In this document: positions 11,635 through 22,070 of the stretch, piece after piece
Position numbering within the stretch: the stretch's first letter is position 1
How the letters are laid out: every line of letters begins with the position of its first letter
Source: Ulva prolifera
Taxonomy: Eukaryota > Chlorophyta > Ulvophyceae > Ulvales > Ulvaceae
Assembly (NCBI GenBank): GCA_023078555.1
Contig: CM041198.1
Span: 2,096,800-2,160,799 of the forward strand
Direction of reading: 5' to 3'
Length of the DNA: 64,000 nucleotides
Position numbers and translations under genes: made by a program
Notes under the pieces: model-generated
The model's database searches: none
What the model was told of the DNA's origin: nothing
What the model saw: the letters and a program-made list of their open reading frames with translations, nothing else

Positions 11635-12424
11635 GGGGTTCATACTGCCGTGTTCCTTCGGGGGGGCATCGGGCTGTTTCCGCTTCTTGGAGCTCTTCAA
11701 CTGCGGGAGCCCGCGCGCCGCCCTGTCGCTCTGTTGTACAGTCTCGGAGCCAGCAGCCCCAGCGTGACCCGATTCGGTAGTTGCCCGAGCGGGCGCTGGT
11801 GGGGCATGCTGGCGAACATTCCCAGTTACAGGCACCTACATGATCCGGGGGGACTCGGGATGGCGAATTCACCAACAAGGGCGGGTGTGACAAGGGCGGG
11901 GGTGTGGCTGATGGGCATGGGCGCCGACAGTGCATTCCCCGTGTGTAATGTCGGGGCCAAACAGAACGGACCTCCTGGGTCTGGGGTGGGCACACCTTTT
12001 TCTGGCCGTACAACTTCGCCAGCACACAAGGGGCGTCACATCCAGGTGGAGGTGCTGAGATTCCCTCCCATGCTGGGACCAACAACTCCTCCTGCTCGCG
12101 CATCCACGCCCCGAGTTGCAGACAAGCGAGCACTACAGAATACTTCACGTACGCTACGCCCTGTTCTACTGTTTGCGAGACACGGCCCACCGCCTGTAGC
12201 CCGGCATTCAACCAAGCGTCGCAAGCGCTGTCAGAGCCGGGCTGTCCTTTACGGCCGACGCGCCCCAAGTCCGTAAAATGGCCTGACCGAGATATCAGCG
12301 TGCCAATCACGGGAGACAGCGCCGGCCGCAGACAGGCGGGTGGTGTGAACGCGGCAACGCTTGTGTCAGGCTGGGCATCGCCAGGGCAACAGGCTACAGC
12401 TTCCTCACCACCCACGACAGACAT
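8002..12424 (-). CDS. Large Gly/Ala-repeat protein of the transposon (unknown function)
   Basis: I do not recognise the family. Exons read, in order: 12424-11996, 11835-11646, 11544-11081, 10909-10811, 10704-10374, 10291 to about 9850, about 9840-8128, and 8085-8002 (stop TAG). Phases match at every junction except the sixth to seventh, which I could not place exactly. The product is about 1200 aa. The N-terminal half is folded-looking, with LGAWMREQEELLVPAWEG, a basic nuclear-signal-like stretch KSSKKRKQPDAPPK, and DIDIIGDFVAAVYNLAPF. The middle is about seven 41-residue Gly/Ala/Pro repeats (SGPAAAAAGTDNAAAALSQP). The tail is acidic (ELRDALGILEADDGD). It converges on the protease gene. A hairpin array and the shared GTGTC motif lie upstream of its ATG, so both genes seem to use one promoter type. 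Function is open: structural, DNA-binding or accessory are all possible. Confidence 0.6.
8811..9715. repeat. Coding minisatellite, 123-bp period, about seven units
   Basis: The phrase GGCCTTTGGCAGG recurs every 123 bp from about 8831 (8831, 8954, 9077, 9200 and onward). As 123 is divisible by 3, each unit adds 41 residues to the minus-strand protein without a frame change. All three frames are nearly stop-free here, so the plus-strand and second minus-strand open frames over this region are shadows. Confidence 0.95.
11604..11632. repeat. G29 homopolymer
   Basis: Twenty-nine G on the plus strand, which is C29 on the coding strand of the repeat-protein gene. It lies just inside intron 2 of that gene, about 15 bp past the proposed donor at 11645. 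Confidence 0.95.
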
Positions 12425-12669
12425 CTTCTACAACACTTTTCGAAATTATCTGAAAAACTTTCGGGACGCAGCACACAATCAGCTAGCCGCAGTAGACGCC
12501 AGGACGATACCAGCGATAGATACACAACTCTGAGTCTATATCAATGCCGTGATGAGACTGCGGTCACGCGACAACAACCTTGCCTCGTCTGAAGCGACTC
12601 ACAGCGCTCTGGGAAGCTTGGAAGGTACCACGCTCACTCCAGAGTTCAGCAAAGTCGATACTCGGTGCT

Positions 12670-12689
12670 CGTGGGCATCCTGTCGACAC
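12670..12689 (-). promoter_or_regulatory. Conserved motif GTGTCGACAGGATGCCCACG
   Basis: This is the third copy of the motif found near the two protease genes. It lies about 245 bp upstream of the ATG of the repeat-protein gene, between that ATG and array 3. Confidence 0.55.
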
Positions 12690-12700
12690 TTGAGCAGCCA

Positions 12701-13545
12701 GGCTCATGCATTGCTCGCATACAGAATGGTTGGTGAGGCACCGACCATTCCACGAAGGTGCTGACTGGGCACACAGGCGCTGCCCCAGAGCGGACTGGAA
12801 GGGGCACATGCATTGCTCGCATACAGAATGGTTGGTGAGGCACCGACCATTCCACGAAGGTGCTGACTGGGCACACAGGCGCTGCCCTGGAAGGGGCACA
12901 TGCATTGCTCGCATACAGAATGGTTGGTGAGGCACCGACCATTCCACGAAGGTGCTGACTGGGCACACAGGCGCTGCCCTGGAAGGGGCACATGCATTGC
13001 TCGCATACAGAATGGTTGGTGAGGCACCGACCATTCCACGAAGGTGCTGACTGGGCACACAGGCGCTGCCCTGGAAGGGCACATGCATTGCTCGCATACA
13101 GAATGGTTGGTGAGGCACCGACCATTCCACGAAGGTGCTGACTGGGCACACAGGCGCTGCCCTGGAAGGGCACATGCATTGCTCGCATACAGAATGGTTG
13201 GTGAGGCACCGACCATTCCACGAAGGTGCTGACTGGGCACACAGGCGCTGCCCTGGAAGGGGCACATGCATTGCTCGCATACAGAATGGTTGGTGAGGCA
13301 CCGACCATTCCACGAAGGTGCTGACTGGGCACACAGGCGCTGCCCTGGAAGGGCACATGCATTGCTCGCATACAGAATGGTTGGTGAGGCACCGACCATT
13401 CCACGAAGGTGCTGACTGGGCACACAGGCGCTGCCCTGGAAGGGCACATGCATTGCTCGCATACAGAATGGTTGGTGAGGCACCGACCATTCCACGAAGG
13501 TGCTGACTGGGCACACAGGCGCTGCCCTGGAAGGTGCCACACCGA
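12701..13545 (-). promoter_or_regulatory. Nine hairpin repeats of 91-102 bp (array 3)
   Basis: CATTGCTCGCATACAG recurs at 12709, 12811, 12903, 12995, 13086 and onward, with a period of 91-92 bp apart from the first unit, which is 102 bp. Each unit has the imperfect palindrome GAATGGTTGGTG-AGG-CACCGACCATTC, then CACGAAGGTGCTGACTGGGC and a GGCGCTGCCCTGGAAGGGG spacer. Relative to the downstream minus-strand gene the order of parts is the same as in arrays 2 and 4. The units are almost identical, so the array is young or homogenised. Long minus-strand frames through it are repeat artefacts. Confidence 0.9.
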
Positions 13546-13559
13546 CCATTAGCAGGCCA

Positions 13560-14106
13560 GATCCAAATAACGAATGAGGTCCATATCTTACCCAGACAAT
13601 CCATCGTTGCACCAGCCTATAAGGCGAATCCTCGACGCATATGTGCATCGCATTCAAATCCTGCTGTGCTCACTCCTTTCCAACATAATGTGTCAACACA
13701 TTTCCAAGCTCGGTCTGCCGGACCTGCATGTGCGCTGTAGCTTTCGCAACAGCTTGCAATGGCTTTCCAGTGTTCTTCATCTGCGGAGACTGCTTGGCCT
13801 GGTCTCGCGCTATGGAAGAGCACACGTTCCGGTCAGCGCTGTTGCCCAGGATGCCATAGGACATTCCGCGGCTACCAAGGAAGCCATAGGACATTCCGCG
13901 GCCACCAAGGAAGCCATCGGACATTCCGCGGCCACCAAGGAAGCCATCGGACATTCCGCGGCCACCGAGGAAGCCATAGGACATTCCGCCACCATCGTTC
14001 CTTGTGAAGCATACGCACGCGGGCGGATGGTCAAGAGCCTCGTAGGAACGTTCCTCTGTCAGCGGAACGCCTTCGGTTCCGCCCCGGAATGTCACCATTC
14101 TCCTAG
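13560..14106 (+). mobile_element. Transposon terminal module ending CCTAGTG (copy 1)
   Basis: The last 250 bp match the end of a second copy at 16803 almost exactly, including the run GGAATGTCACCATTCTCC before CCTAGTG. Inside lies an array of 30-bp units (GGACATTCCGCGGCCACCAA followed by GGAAGCCAT) at 13851-13985. Upstream of that the two copies are still alignable but diverged. GACATTCC in the repeats and GGAATGTC near the end are inverted partners. The module is taken as the right end of element A because different sequence follows each copy directly. Confidence 0.7.
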
Positions 14107-15709
14107 TGATACACCTCGCTGCTAGTGCTTTCGCCTTCTTCAGCCACGCGATGAGGTGTTGGAGCATCGGGCGGGCCTCTGCGTCGCTGCTGGGGTCCCG
14201 ACTGGCCAGGCCCTTCAGGTGGTCGGACGGGACGGCAATGACCCCCCCTCCGGCCAATACTGCAGCCTTGACTACCCCATACTGGACTGGAGTGCTGCTG
14301 AACCACTCCGCCACCCAGAAATCCCTGAAGTGCAACACAGAGACGGTGACGGAGACCGTCGCGTCCTCAAATTTGCCGAGCTGCACCCCTACACCCTTGA
14401 TAAATGAGGATCCTGAACAACCCTCAATGTCGTCCGGTCCGAACACCTGGCCACGGAGGCGTACCCCTGTGGGGTCGTCGTGCGAAGGTTCGGCTGCCAG
14501 CCGCACCAGCGGGCGCGTCTGAGCCCTCTCCAGGGCTTGGACTAGAGGCTGCCTCCGAACATCGCTGCCCGGAGGCAGCAAGCACGCTGGAGACAGCGTC
14601 CCTGGCTGGACTGCCGAGGGGCCTGCAGCGGCCTCCCCACCGTCTGGGGTGTCCACCTCCATGGGCGTGGCACCTCCGGCATCCTGGCGCGACGGCCCCA
14701 GAGGTGGCTCTGGGGGGACCACTGCAGCAGCAGCTTGTGCTGCGCCGTGGGCCCGCCGGCGGGGGACGGCGGGCTGCATCAGTGGATGCCCGATTGCAGC
14801 CCCCCCCGCCACTTTGGGGCCGGCGCTGCCCCCTCGTTCCGCCCCCACCGCTCCCTCTTTCCGTCCAGCAGCGCCTGGATCACGTGTCCGGGTCTCACGT
14901 GACCCGGGAATACCGCCTGTGCAAACTCGCAAGGTGGACTCGTGGACAACACTTTGCCCTGAGGATTCCGCCTGCTGGATCGGCGCCCTGACGGGGGCCG
15001 GCGATTGGGCTGCGCCGACCACCCCTCCACGTGAGTCCGATGGCTGCCCTCCCATGCCCGCCAGATGGGCCGGCACATCTGGGGCCGAGAGAGGGTGCTC
15101 AATGACTGGCTCTCTCGGCCACATCGGGGTGGTCTGCGGCTCGCTATCCTGCAGCCTTCCCCACCATGCTATAATTGGGGCCCCTCCGACTGTCATCTGG
15201 ATTCGCAGGAGCATCCCCCCCATGTCCTCGTCGAACCCCTGGGTCGTGGCTATGGACCGGTACAGCTGGATCTCCGGTGGCCCGCATGGAGCTCCGGTCT
15301 GAACCGCCCGCTTAAAAGCGCCTTCACGAAGCACGACCCATAACATTTTGAGGTAGATGGTCGCAGCGCTGTACTCAGTCGCCGCCTCCATGTACTCCGT
15401 CGTCAGCATTCGTCGCATTGCCTCGAAGGCTGCCATCATCCGGGGCCCCGCTGCTTCGTCGCCGGCTAATATGCTATCTATTGTGGCTACATCGCAAGCT
15501 GTTAACAGCCACCCGCATTCCATCAAGTCGACTGGAAAACCGAGTGGTCGGTACTGGACCAGTCGCGGTATACTCTGCCCTGGTAACCAATTGCCCCGCG
15601 CTGCTACCTTTACGAATTCAAAAAATGTGGGCTCGTATTGTTTTTTTCCCTCAAGGACGGCGAGGTAATGCGACACGTTCGCCGGACTGATCCTGGTAAT
15701 TATCCTCAT
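14107..15709 (-). pseudogene. Second Ulp1-type protease gene, truncated before its active site
   Basis: The minus-strand frame from the ATG at 15709 (MRIITRISPANVSHYL) parallels exon 1 of the 4617 gene along its whole length: both contain QYEPTFF or QYEPTFY, RGNWLPG or QGNWVPG, a Pro/Ala-rich linker with ATPMEVDTP, and EWFSSTPVQYGVVKAAV. It stops matching right after ARCI, where the other copy continues into the catalytic His segment. At that point (14106/14107) the terminal module of element A begins. The His, Asp, Gln and Cys of the protease are all absent, so this copy cannot be an active protease. Upstream promoter parts (array 4 and the GTGTC motif) are intact. Confidence 0.8.
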
Positions 15710-15885
15710 TGCGACACTGCAGAGTAGGCACGACCAGATTCGCGGCAAATGATCCACGGTGATACTAGGCGCATGGTGTACTATCAAGGAGGCATATGGA
15801 TACAGCGCGTGTGAGAAGCGCGTGTCCATGAGAAACCAGGCTGGCCTTGGCGAGCTCCACAGGACGTCACAGCATCGACACTGTG

Positions 15886-15907
15886 CACGCGGGCATCCTG
15901 TAGACAC
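15886..15907 (-). promoter_or_regulatory. Conserved motif GTGTCTACAGGATGCCCGCG
   Basis: Same motif as at 4412-4433. It is 177 bp upstream of the second protease ATG, compared with 184 bp in the first gene, so spacing is kept. Confidence 0.6.
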
Positions 15908-15922
15908 TTCAGCCATGTTGGG

Positions 15923-16324
15923 CTCATGCATTGCTCGCATGCGGAATGGTTGGTGGGCCACCAACCATTCCACGATGGCGCTGACTGGGCACATGCATTG
16001 CTCGCATGCGGAATGGTTGGTGGGCCACCAACCATTCCACGATGGCGCTGACTGGGCTCATGCATTGCTCGCATGCGGAATGGTTGGTGGGCCACCAACC
16101 ATTCCACGATGGCGCTGACTGGGCACATGCATTGCTCGCATGCGGAATGGTTGGTGGGCCACCAACCATTCCACGATGGCGCTGACTGGGCTCATGCATT
16201 GCTCGCATGCGGAATGGTTGGTGGGCCACCATCCATTCCACGATGGCGCTGACTGGGCTCATGCATTGCTCGCATGCGGAATGGTTGGTGGGCCGCCAAC
16301 CATTCCACGATGGCGCTGACTGGG
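15923..16324 (-). promoter_or_regulatory. Six 67-bp hairpin repeats (array 4)
   Basis: CATGCATTGCTCGCATGCGG recurs every 67 bp starting near 15923, 15990 and 16057, six times in all. Each unit holds the perfect 27-nt palindrome GAATGGTTGGTGG-G-CCACCAACCATTC, with slight decay in the last two units. The region beyond 16324 has short TTATCGATAAG-like repeats. Confidence 0.9.
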
Positions 16325-16384
16325 CTCACGCTTATCGATGAGGGCTCGTTTATCGATAAGGGCTCACGCTTATAGATCGGCGTG

Positions 16385-16803
16385 TCCGCGTCGCTTGTGC
16401 GCATCGCATCTACAGCTTAAAGTACACAATTCATTCCAAAATCCACTGCTATAGGTGCACTGCGTTATCCATGAACATTCCCACGCTTAGACTGCCAGTC
16501 CAACCTGTGCGCGACAGGCTCAGCATGCTATGGCTTCCCACTGGTTCTCACCTGCGCGGGCGGCCTGTTCCTCGCCGTGGAAGAGCCCGCAGTCCTGTCA
16601 GCAGGAAAGCATAGGACATTCCGCGGCCACCAAGGAAGCCATCGGACATTCCGCGGCCACCAAGGAAGCCATAGGACATTCCGCCACCATCGTTCCTTGT
16701 GAAGCATACGCACGCGGGCGGAAGGTCAACAGCCTCGTAGGAACGTTCCTCTGTCAGCGGAACGCCTTCGGTTCCGCCCCGGAATGTCACCATTCTCCTA
16801 GTG
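16385..16803 (+). mobile_element. Transposon terminal module ending CCTAGTG (copy 2)
   Basis: Copy 2 of the module at 13560-14106. It has only about 2.5 of the 30-bp units (16612-16690). The final 120 bp are nearly identical to copy 1; the first 200 bp are clearly more diverged. Confidence 0.7.
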
Positions 16804-18154
16804 GCCCAAATGTACAAGTCCTTCTCGCGCCAAGCCCGCTCAGGCCGAGCTGCAGCATACACTCACGCGCACATGCATAGTATCCACCTCAGGATGCGCG
16901 CGGCGTGAGCCTCTGAGTACGTGACCACGATCCATCCGCTCCAGTGCCCTTTTGGGACGCCTGGTGCTGCGCCCCTGCATGCCGGGCCAGGCCATCAGCA
17001 CCAGCCCCATGCGGAAGCACCTGTGTCTGTGTCGTGCGGCTGTAGAGCATGTGCCTCCAGGGTCCGTAGCACAGCGCACGTGGCGGTGTTGTGAGTGGCC
17101 AGCTCCAGCCCCGGGGACGACATGGCAGATGGACAGGTAAAATAAAGTAAATTTGAATTTACTGAGCCGTGGGCACAGCCGCAGAGATGTAAGGGCACGC
17201 ACCGCTGATCGCCCGGTTGCTGTGTCGCTTTGGGGGGGTCGGGGAAGCGGAAAACGCATTCGCAGACGCCTGTAGGCACTCGCAGCGGGTGGGTGGGCAC
17301 GGCATGAAGACATGCAGAGCACGAGCCGCGGATCGAACCGCCCGATTGCCGCGCTGGTCGCAGATGTTCGGCACACCTTTGAATACCTTCGGGGCCCGGC
17401 TTGAATCCAAGTATAGCCGCGAGACACCTTCGGGGGGCACATAGTCACTGGCAAGGGGCGCCAGGTCCGCATACGTGACTGGGCGCCAGACGCTCCTCTG
17501 AGGCAGTGCCGGCCCCGGTCGCGCTGCCTCCCGCTCCACCACCTCCCCCTCCTCTACAGCTTCATCCCGCTCCCCCGCTCTGTCATGCTCAGCCCCTCCG
17601 TGCGCCTGCGCCTCTGTAGCCACCGGCTCACGCTCTGCTCTGTCGAGTCCAGCACACGCCGCCGGCACAGCCGGAGGCGCATCGTGCCCGATCTCGCCGT
17701 CGGACAGCTCCCCATCAGAGCGCTGGCTGTCACACACCTCCTCGCCGTCGCGCAGCACCGCTTCGGCGTCAGCGGCCGTCGGCGTCAGCTCTTCCGCGTC
17801 GCCTGGCACCGTGGCAGCGTGTCTGACACGGACGCCGGCGGTGGTAGGTGGGGGCGCCATGTCCAGGGGGTGGGAGTTGATGGTAGCGGGGCGGCTTGTA
17901 CCATCCGGAGGGTGGCAGGATGTGGTGGCTGGGGGGGCTGCAACGGCTCGGGGGTCGCAGGAGGTGGCTGCGGCGGCCTGGCTGCAACGAGCGCCTCGCC
18001 GTCGCCGCAGTGCCGGGGAGTTGTGCCGAGTGGTCTGCGTGGCTGCCACGCCTCGACCCACTCGACACAGTGCCTGCAGGCCTGGTGGCGCCTCGTGCCG
18101 CCACTGGACCGGCGCCTGAGTGCTTGCGGCCGCTCCGTCCACCTGAACACACAC
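16804..18154 (-). pseudogene. 5' part of the exonuclease gene, cut by a transposon
   Basis: The frame on the minus strand (331 codons, 18154-17159) and the start of the next exon (ARPERAWREKDLYI) match the exonuclease gene of copy B. The catalytic exon is broken right after KDLYI, where element B begins, so the Asp-x-Glu motif and all later exons are missing. A proposed downstream donor also differs: GC here against GT in copy B at the Cys-Leu-Gln codons. This copy cannot encode the enzyme. Confidence 0.75.
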
Positions 18155-20861
18155 CCCAATGACATGCCTCCATGCATGTTCAGGCTATCGCGTTTCCGAG
18201 TGCATTGCAGTGTGCCAGAGTGACGCGACCATGTGCACTGCTCCATGCACATCAACACATGTATTCCATGGAGCAGTTATCCTCCCACATGAGATGGAGC
18301 CCAGAAATATGCGGCCATGGACACCAAATCTGCACATGTACATGCAGTATTCCCATCCCAGTAACAATTGCAGCATTCCCATCCTTGTCCCGATTGAACC
18401 ATAGCGGTTACTTCAGCTCCACTTCCTGTGATGACAGGGCAACTGTGCTGTTCCGAAAGTCCAGTCCAAGGGAGTTATTAGATATTGGAATTGCAGACGC
18501 ATAACCTGTTGTAGACCCAAAAATACATCCATTTTTCAGTGATGTATCCCCTGATTATAGCTCGCAGACACCACCACTCGAGTCGAATTGCACCGTCCAG
18601 GCGTTGCAGTCCCATGTAACATGATAATGGACAATCAAGTTGTTCCAAGCGCGCTTCAGCCGTCAGTATATGGCCAGGCGGATGCTACCATGATCAGATT
18701 GTTGTCTCCAAGGAGTCGCACCAGTCCCACGACACGTCCAGCATCCGTTAAGTTCCTCGACATACCCTAAACAGCGCAAATGTGAGTCAAGATACGCTCA
18801 GTGCATACAGCAGTAGCATGTACCTTGGGTGTTGACTTCCACCACTACCGCTGCAGCGCACCATGAAGCGTCCACAGGCAGCGTCAAGCGCGCTGGGCTG
18901 TGGCTCTTGATGCGATTCCCTCTCAGTGTGAAATCGTATGATAAGCTCCCCGTATCAAGCGAGCTGGGTGTCCGAACAGTGTGGCAAAAGCAAGGATGCC
19001 TGCATCACGTTCCGACCGCATCTCCCCCTGCCATGTGTAGCCTGCACCAATGCTGCACGCGACCTGCGCTGACAGTGGTAAAGGCAATACAGGTGCGTTG
19101 TGGGCGTACTGGAAGGGCTTCCAAGGGCAGCAGCGGATCCTATCAGGCGCAAAAGCACAGGCCAGAAGCAGTCTATCTGCGACCTCGGCCGTGAATTAAT
19201 CCCACAAGTGCCTCAAGTATGCTGAGAGCCGTAAATATATAGCATGGAAGTTTGCGATTCTGCTCTGGAATGGCCTGCACGGCTGATTCGCTTTCTCCAT
19301 GGAGCTCCCGGCCACGAGAGTCGATGGCTTGGGTGGAAACGAAAGGCAGCTCAGGCTCGCGCGGGCTCAGCAGGCTCCCGCTGCAAAGCCTGCCCATCCC
19401 TTGCTGCTGGTATGTGTCTCTCAACGGAATCGCATATGCGCTGATCGCTATACCTTGGGCCGCGAAATCAGCTCTCTCGGTGTTTGGATTTACTTGAAAG
19501 TCCCTGTTGCGGGGCTATCTCTGCACACGTCAACATAGCTTCAATGTGTCACTGACAGCTGGTAGTAAGTTTGTTTTCGCATCGCCAGTGAACGGGCGCT
19601 ATATCATGACTGTCGTCCAGTCACAGGGCCGTTTCAGCACACTCTGGCAGCCCGCTGTGTCAAAAGGGATGCACTTGCTTCCATCGGACGAGCCTGTCAG
19701 CTCAGACTGTGAACAATTCTCATCGATGGCAGCCTTTGCCTCTCGCTGGCATGAGCAATGGCCACGCACAGGTCCTGTTGCAGACACCAAGCCTTTCTGA
19801 GTTCAATTCATTGTTGCGATGCTCAGCTTTTCTGGGACATAGCCACATGAGTTCTGGCCGAGGCAGGGCACAACAACTAGACGCATTCTAACTACACAGC
19901 TTGGAATGTGTGACGGCAACGCCACGAGGTAGCGAGGTCGCCGGTCCACGATGGCCTGGCTTCCAGCAGCAAGGAAAGCCAGTGCATGCAACTATGCACG
20001 CTGTCTCCCGATTCTGATGCTGCACCGATCGTCTTGATGGTGCTTAGGTGGACCTGACCACACTGGCGTTGGCATGATTGGGTGGACACCTTGACTTCTC
20101 AGAGACACCCATAGGGTCGTCGTATGCTTTAGGGAGCTCCTAGGCTGCGACAGCGGAAGATGCTCTGGTAGACACCTGCAGGCACTCTCACCGTGTGGAT
20201 GGGTGAGACATGCTGGAGCCTTGGTGCGAAGCGCCCTCTCGCCGGCGAGTACGCATGGCCAGCATGCGTGGGACTGTTGTGACACGTGCGCGCTGCGGCA
20301 CTCAGACATTCGTCAGCTGGAGCAGGAGGTGAGCTCACCACCTCACCAACATTGGGTCTTCCAAAACTGCAGCACCTTGCTCAAGCGCATCTACCGCCGG
20401 TCCCTCCTGATCAGGAGCATCCTCCCGGCCCCCAACACACGGGGTGAGAGAAGGTATCTGCCTGGACCGGGCCGGCGGGCGGTGCCCTTCCTAGTGATAC
20501 ATCAAACAGTGTGCCTGTGTTACAAGGACAAAGGCATCAAGGCGGTGTGCCTGTGTGGTCTGCCTCAACTCGTTCATGCACAGCAGCATGAAGGCAGGGC
20601 TGTTTCGCACGCAGGGCAATCTGGGAGGCCTGATAACAGGGGCGTTTTCGCATGCATGCGCACGCAGTGAAACCAGCGCATGGGGCTCGGCGAGCTGTGT
20701 CCCTGAAGTGCACGGCATCATGGCAAAAGATATGTGTACCTCAGGCTCATCACAGAGCCATATGTACCTCAGGCTCATCAGAATTGGCAGATACATGGCG
20801 CTGCAGCTCCACGCAGCAGTGCGACGGAAGCAGTTGGTGAAAGAATGCTGTCTTTGCTCAT

Positions 20862-20945
20862 GTGTTACAAGGACAGAGCAAGCAAGGCAGGTAGCAGCGC
20901 GAGCAACAAACAGAGGAAACGCACATCCGCGCAACCAGCCGCACG
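20862..20945 (+). repeat. Dispersed short repeat, TTACAAGGACA family
   Basis: The unit starts GTGTTACAAGGACAGAGC, continues with AGGCAGGTAGCA and ends near CGCAACCAGC. Other copies are at 21679, 36836, 37626 and 46697 on the plus strand and at 46860-46941 and 50160-50216 on the minus strand. Confidence 0.75.
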
Positions 20946-21277
20946 CAGCACACATCAGCACTCCCATGCAACGCGAGCACCTGCGCTGACCACAGCCACA
21001 CAACCACATACAAGCCCCCACACTCAAGCCCCTATACCCCACACCCACAACCACAACCGCACACCCGCCCACACTCGCCCACCAGCTCGGCTCCAGAGCC
21101 CGGAAAGCACACGCCGAGGCCGCGTAGCCCAACACACCGAGACACCAACAACAAACCCCCCGGGGAGGCCCCAGCCTCCCCCAGCAAACCCCACCCCGTC
21201 CAGCCCCCGACACAACCCCGCCCACCCGCTAGCCCAGACCCCCAATATTGATATCCCCAGCCCGGCGCACCTGGACA

Positions 21278-21279
<2 letters not shown>

Positions 21280-21319
<40 letters not shown>
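21280..21319. repeat. C40 homopolymer
   Basis: Forty C in a row. The same site in duplication copy B (37253-37268) has sixteen, so the tract changed length after the duplication. Confidence 0.95.
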
Positions 21320-21678
21320 TTGGTCGCTCACTGACGGCGGGCCACACGCATGGCAAGGGCGGCGCCAAAGCGCGACCGCCGAGCGCCAGGCCGGTCAACA
21401 ACGGCGGATGGTCTGCCAAGGCCGCCGCCACCACAAAGCGGACCACGCCGGGGTATATGCAGAGACCACCGCCGAACAAACAGCCGCAGCCGGGCGCGCA
21501 GCGCCGCTCACGACGGGTGGCCCGTGAGCGGCGTGATGTCATCGGAAGGGACTGTCAGCCCCGTCAAAACTGCCTTGCCCGCATGACATGCCATTCGCGG
21601 GGCAGCTTTGCTCACGTGTGCTCGTGTGTTGGAAAGGCTCGAGCGCTGCAGATGTTGGCAGTGACCAGCGGATGTGGT

Positions 21679-21765
21679 GTGTTACAAGGACAGAGCGAGC
21701 GAGGCAGGTAGCACCGCGGGCAACAACCAGGGGAACCGCACACCCACGCAACCAGTGTCGATTTG
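21679..21765 (+). repeat. Dispersed short repeat, TTACAAGGACA family
   Basis: A well-kept copy (AGCACCGCGGGCAACAACCA in its middle). The diverged relative of this DNA at 26935-27170 lacks this unit at the matching place, which suggests the unit is an insertion of about 85 bp. Confidence 0.75.
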
Positions 21766-22070
21766 CCTGCGTGGCGTCAACCATGCATGTGGGGCAAATA
21801 GCTGCCATTTCGCGGGCACGACCTTCAGTACAAACACGCGATCGTCTCCCTTACACCACACGACATGCACGGATGTGCAGGCCTGCGACACGACTCGCAC
21901 TGTGATGTGCGGACCACCAGAGCCTGCAGAGGAGCTGGTCAACGACTTCCCCGCGCTTTTTGACCCAGGTCACGCCTCTTCGCGCGTAGATCCTCAGCAG
22001 CAGTACAATTGTGATGCAGACAAGATGAAATCCTGAATAGATCAGGCATATCTGCGCTCGCATAGCCAAC

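Larger units (their letters stand above)
2990..14106. mobile_element. Large DNA transposon remnant or composite (element A)
   Basis: This block holds a transposase fragment, a Ulp1-type protease gene and a large repeat-protein gene, with a terminal module on the right that ends CCTAGTG at 14106. The same terminal module closes element B at 16803, which argues that 14106 is a real element end. Ulp1/C48 proteases travel with several DNA transposon superfamilies, including KDZ (Kyakuja-Dileera-Zisupton) and some Mutator-like and CACTA elements. The transposase piece looks TNP2/KDZ-like. The left end is not recognised: near 2990 the sequence switches to a minus-strand gene, so 2990 is a nominal limit. 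Grouping all parts into one element is inference from neighbourhood and shared promoter repeats. Confidence 0.5.
14107..16803. mobile_element. Right-hand part of a second transposon copy (element B)
   Basis: The block consists of the truncated protease gene, its promoter array and the terminal module ending CCTAGTG at 16803. It abuts the right end of element A on its left. On its right it breaks the exonuclease exon of duplication copy A, which fixes 16803/16804 as an insertion junction. The most economical reading is that element A inserted into, or recombined with, element B. The left end of element B is not seen. Confidence 0.6.
18155..22070. other. Duplicated spacer between divergent gene starts (copy A)
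   Basis: About 3.9 kb with no convincing exon. It contains the 300-bp stretch missing in copy B (20055-20353), two copies of the dispersed TTACAAGGACA repeat and a C40 tract. Open frames here are short and not conserved in type between the two copies. Confidence 0.6.

Noticed and set aside
12564-13657. Three long minus-strand frames (about 300-350 codons) over array 3
   Set aside because: All three frames are open because the 91-92-bp unit lacks stops; the protein is a plain repeat in each frame.
961-16324. CRISPR-like arrays
   Set aside because: Repeats are contiguous tandem units with no unique spacers, and the genes have spliceosomal introns, so a prokaryotic CRISPR is excluded.
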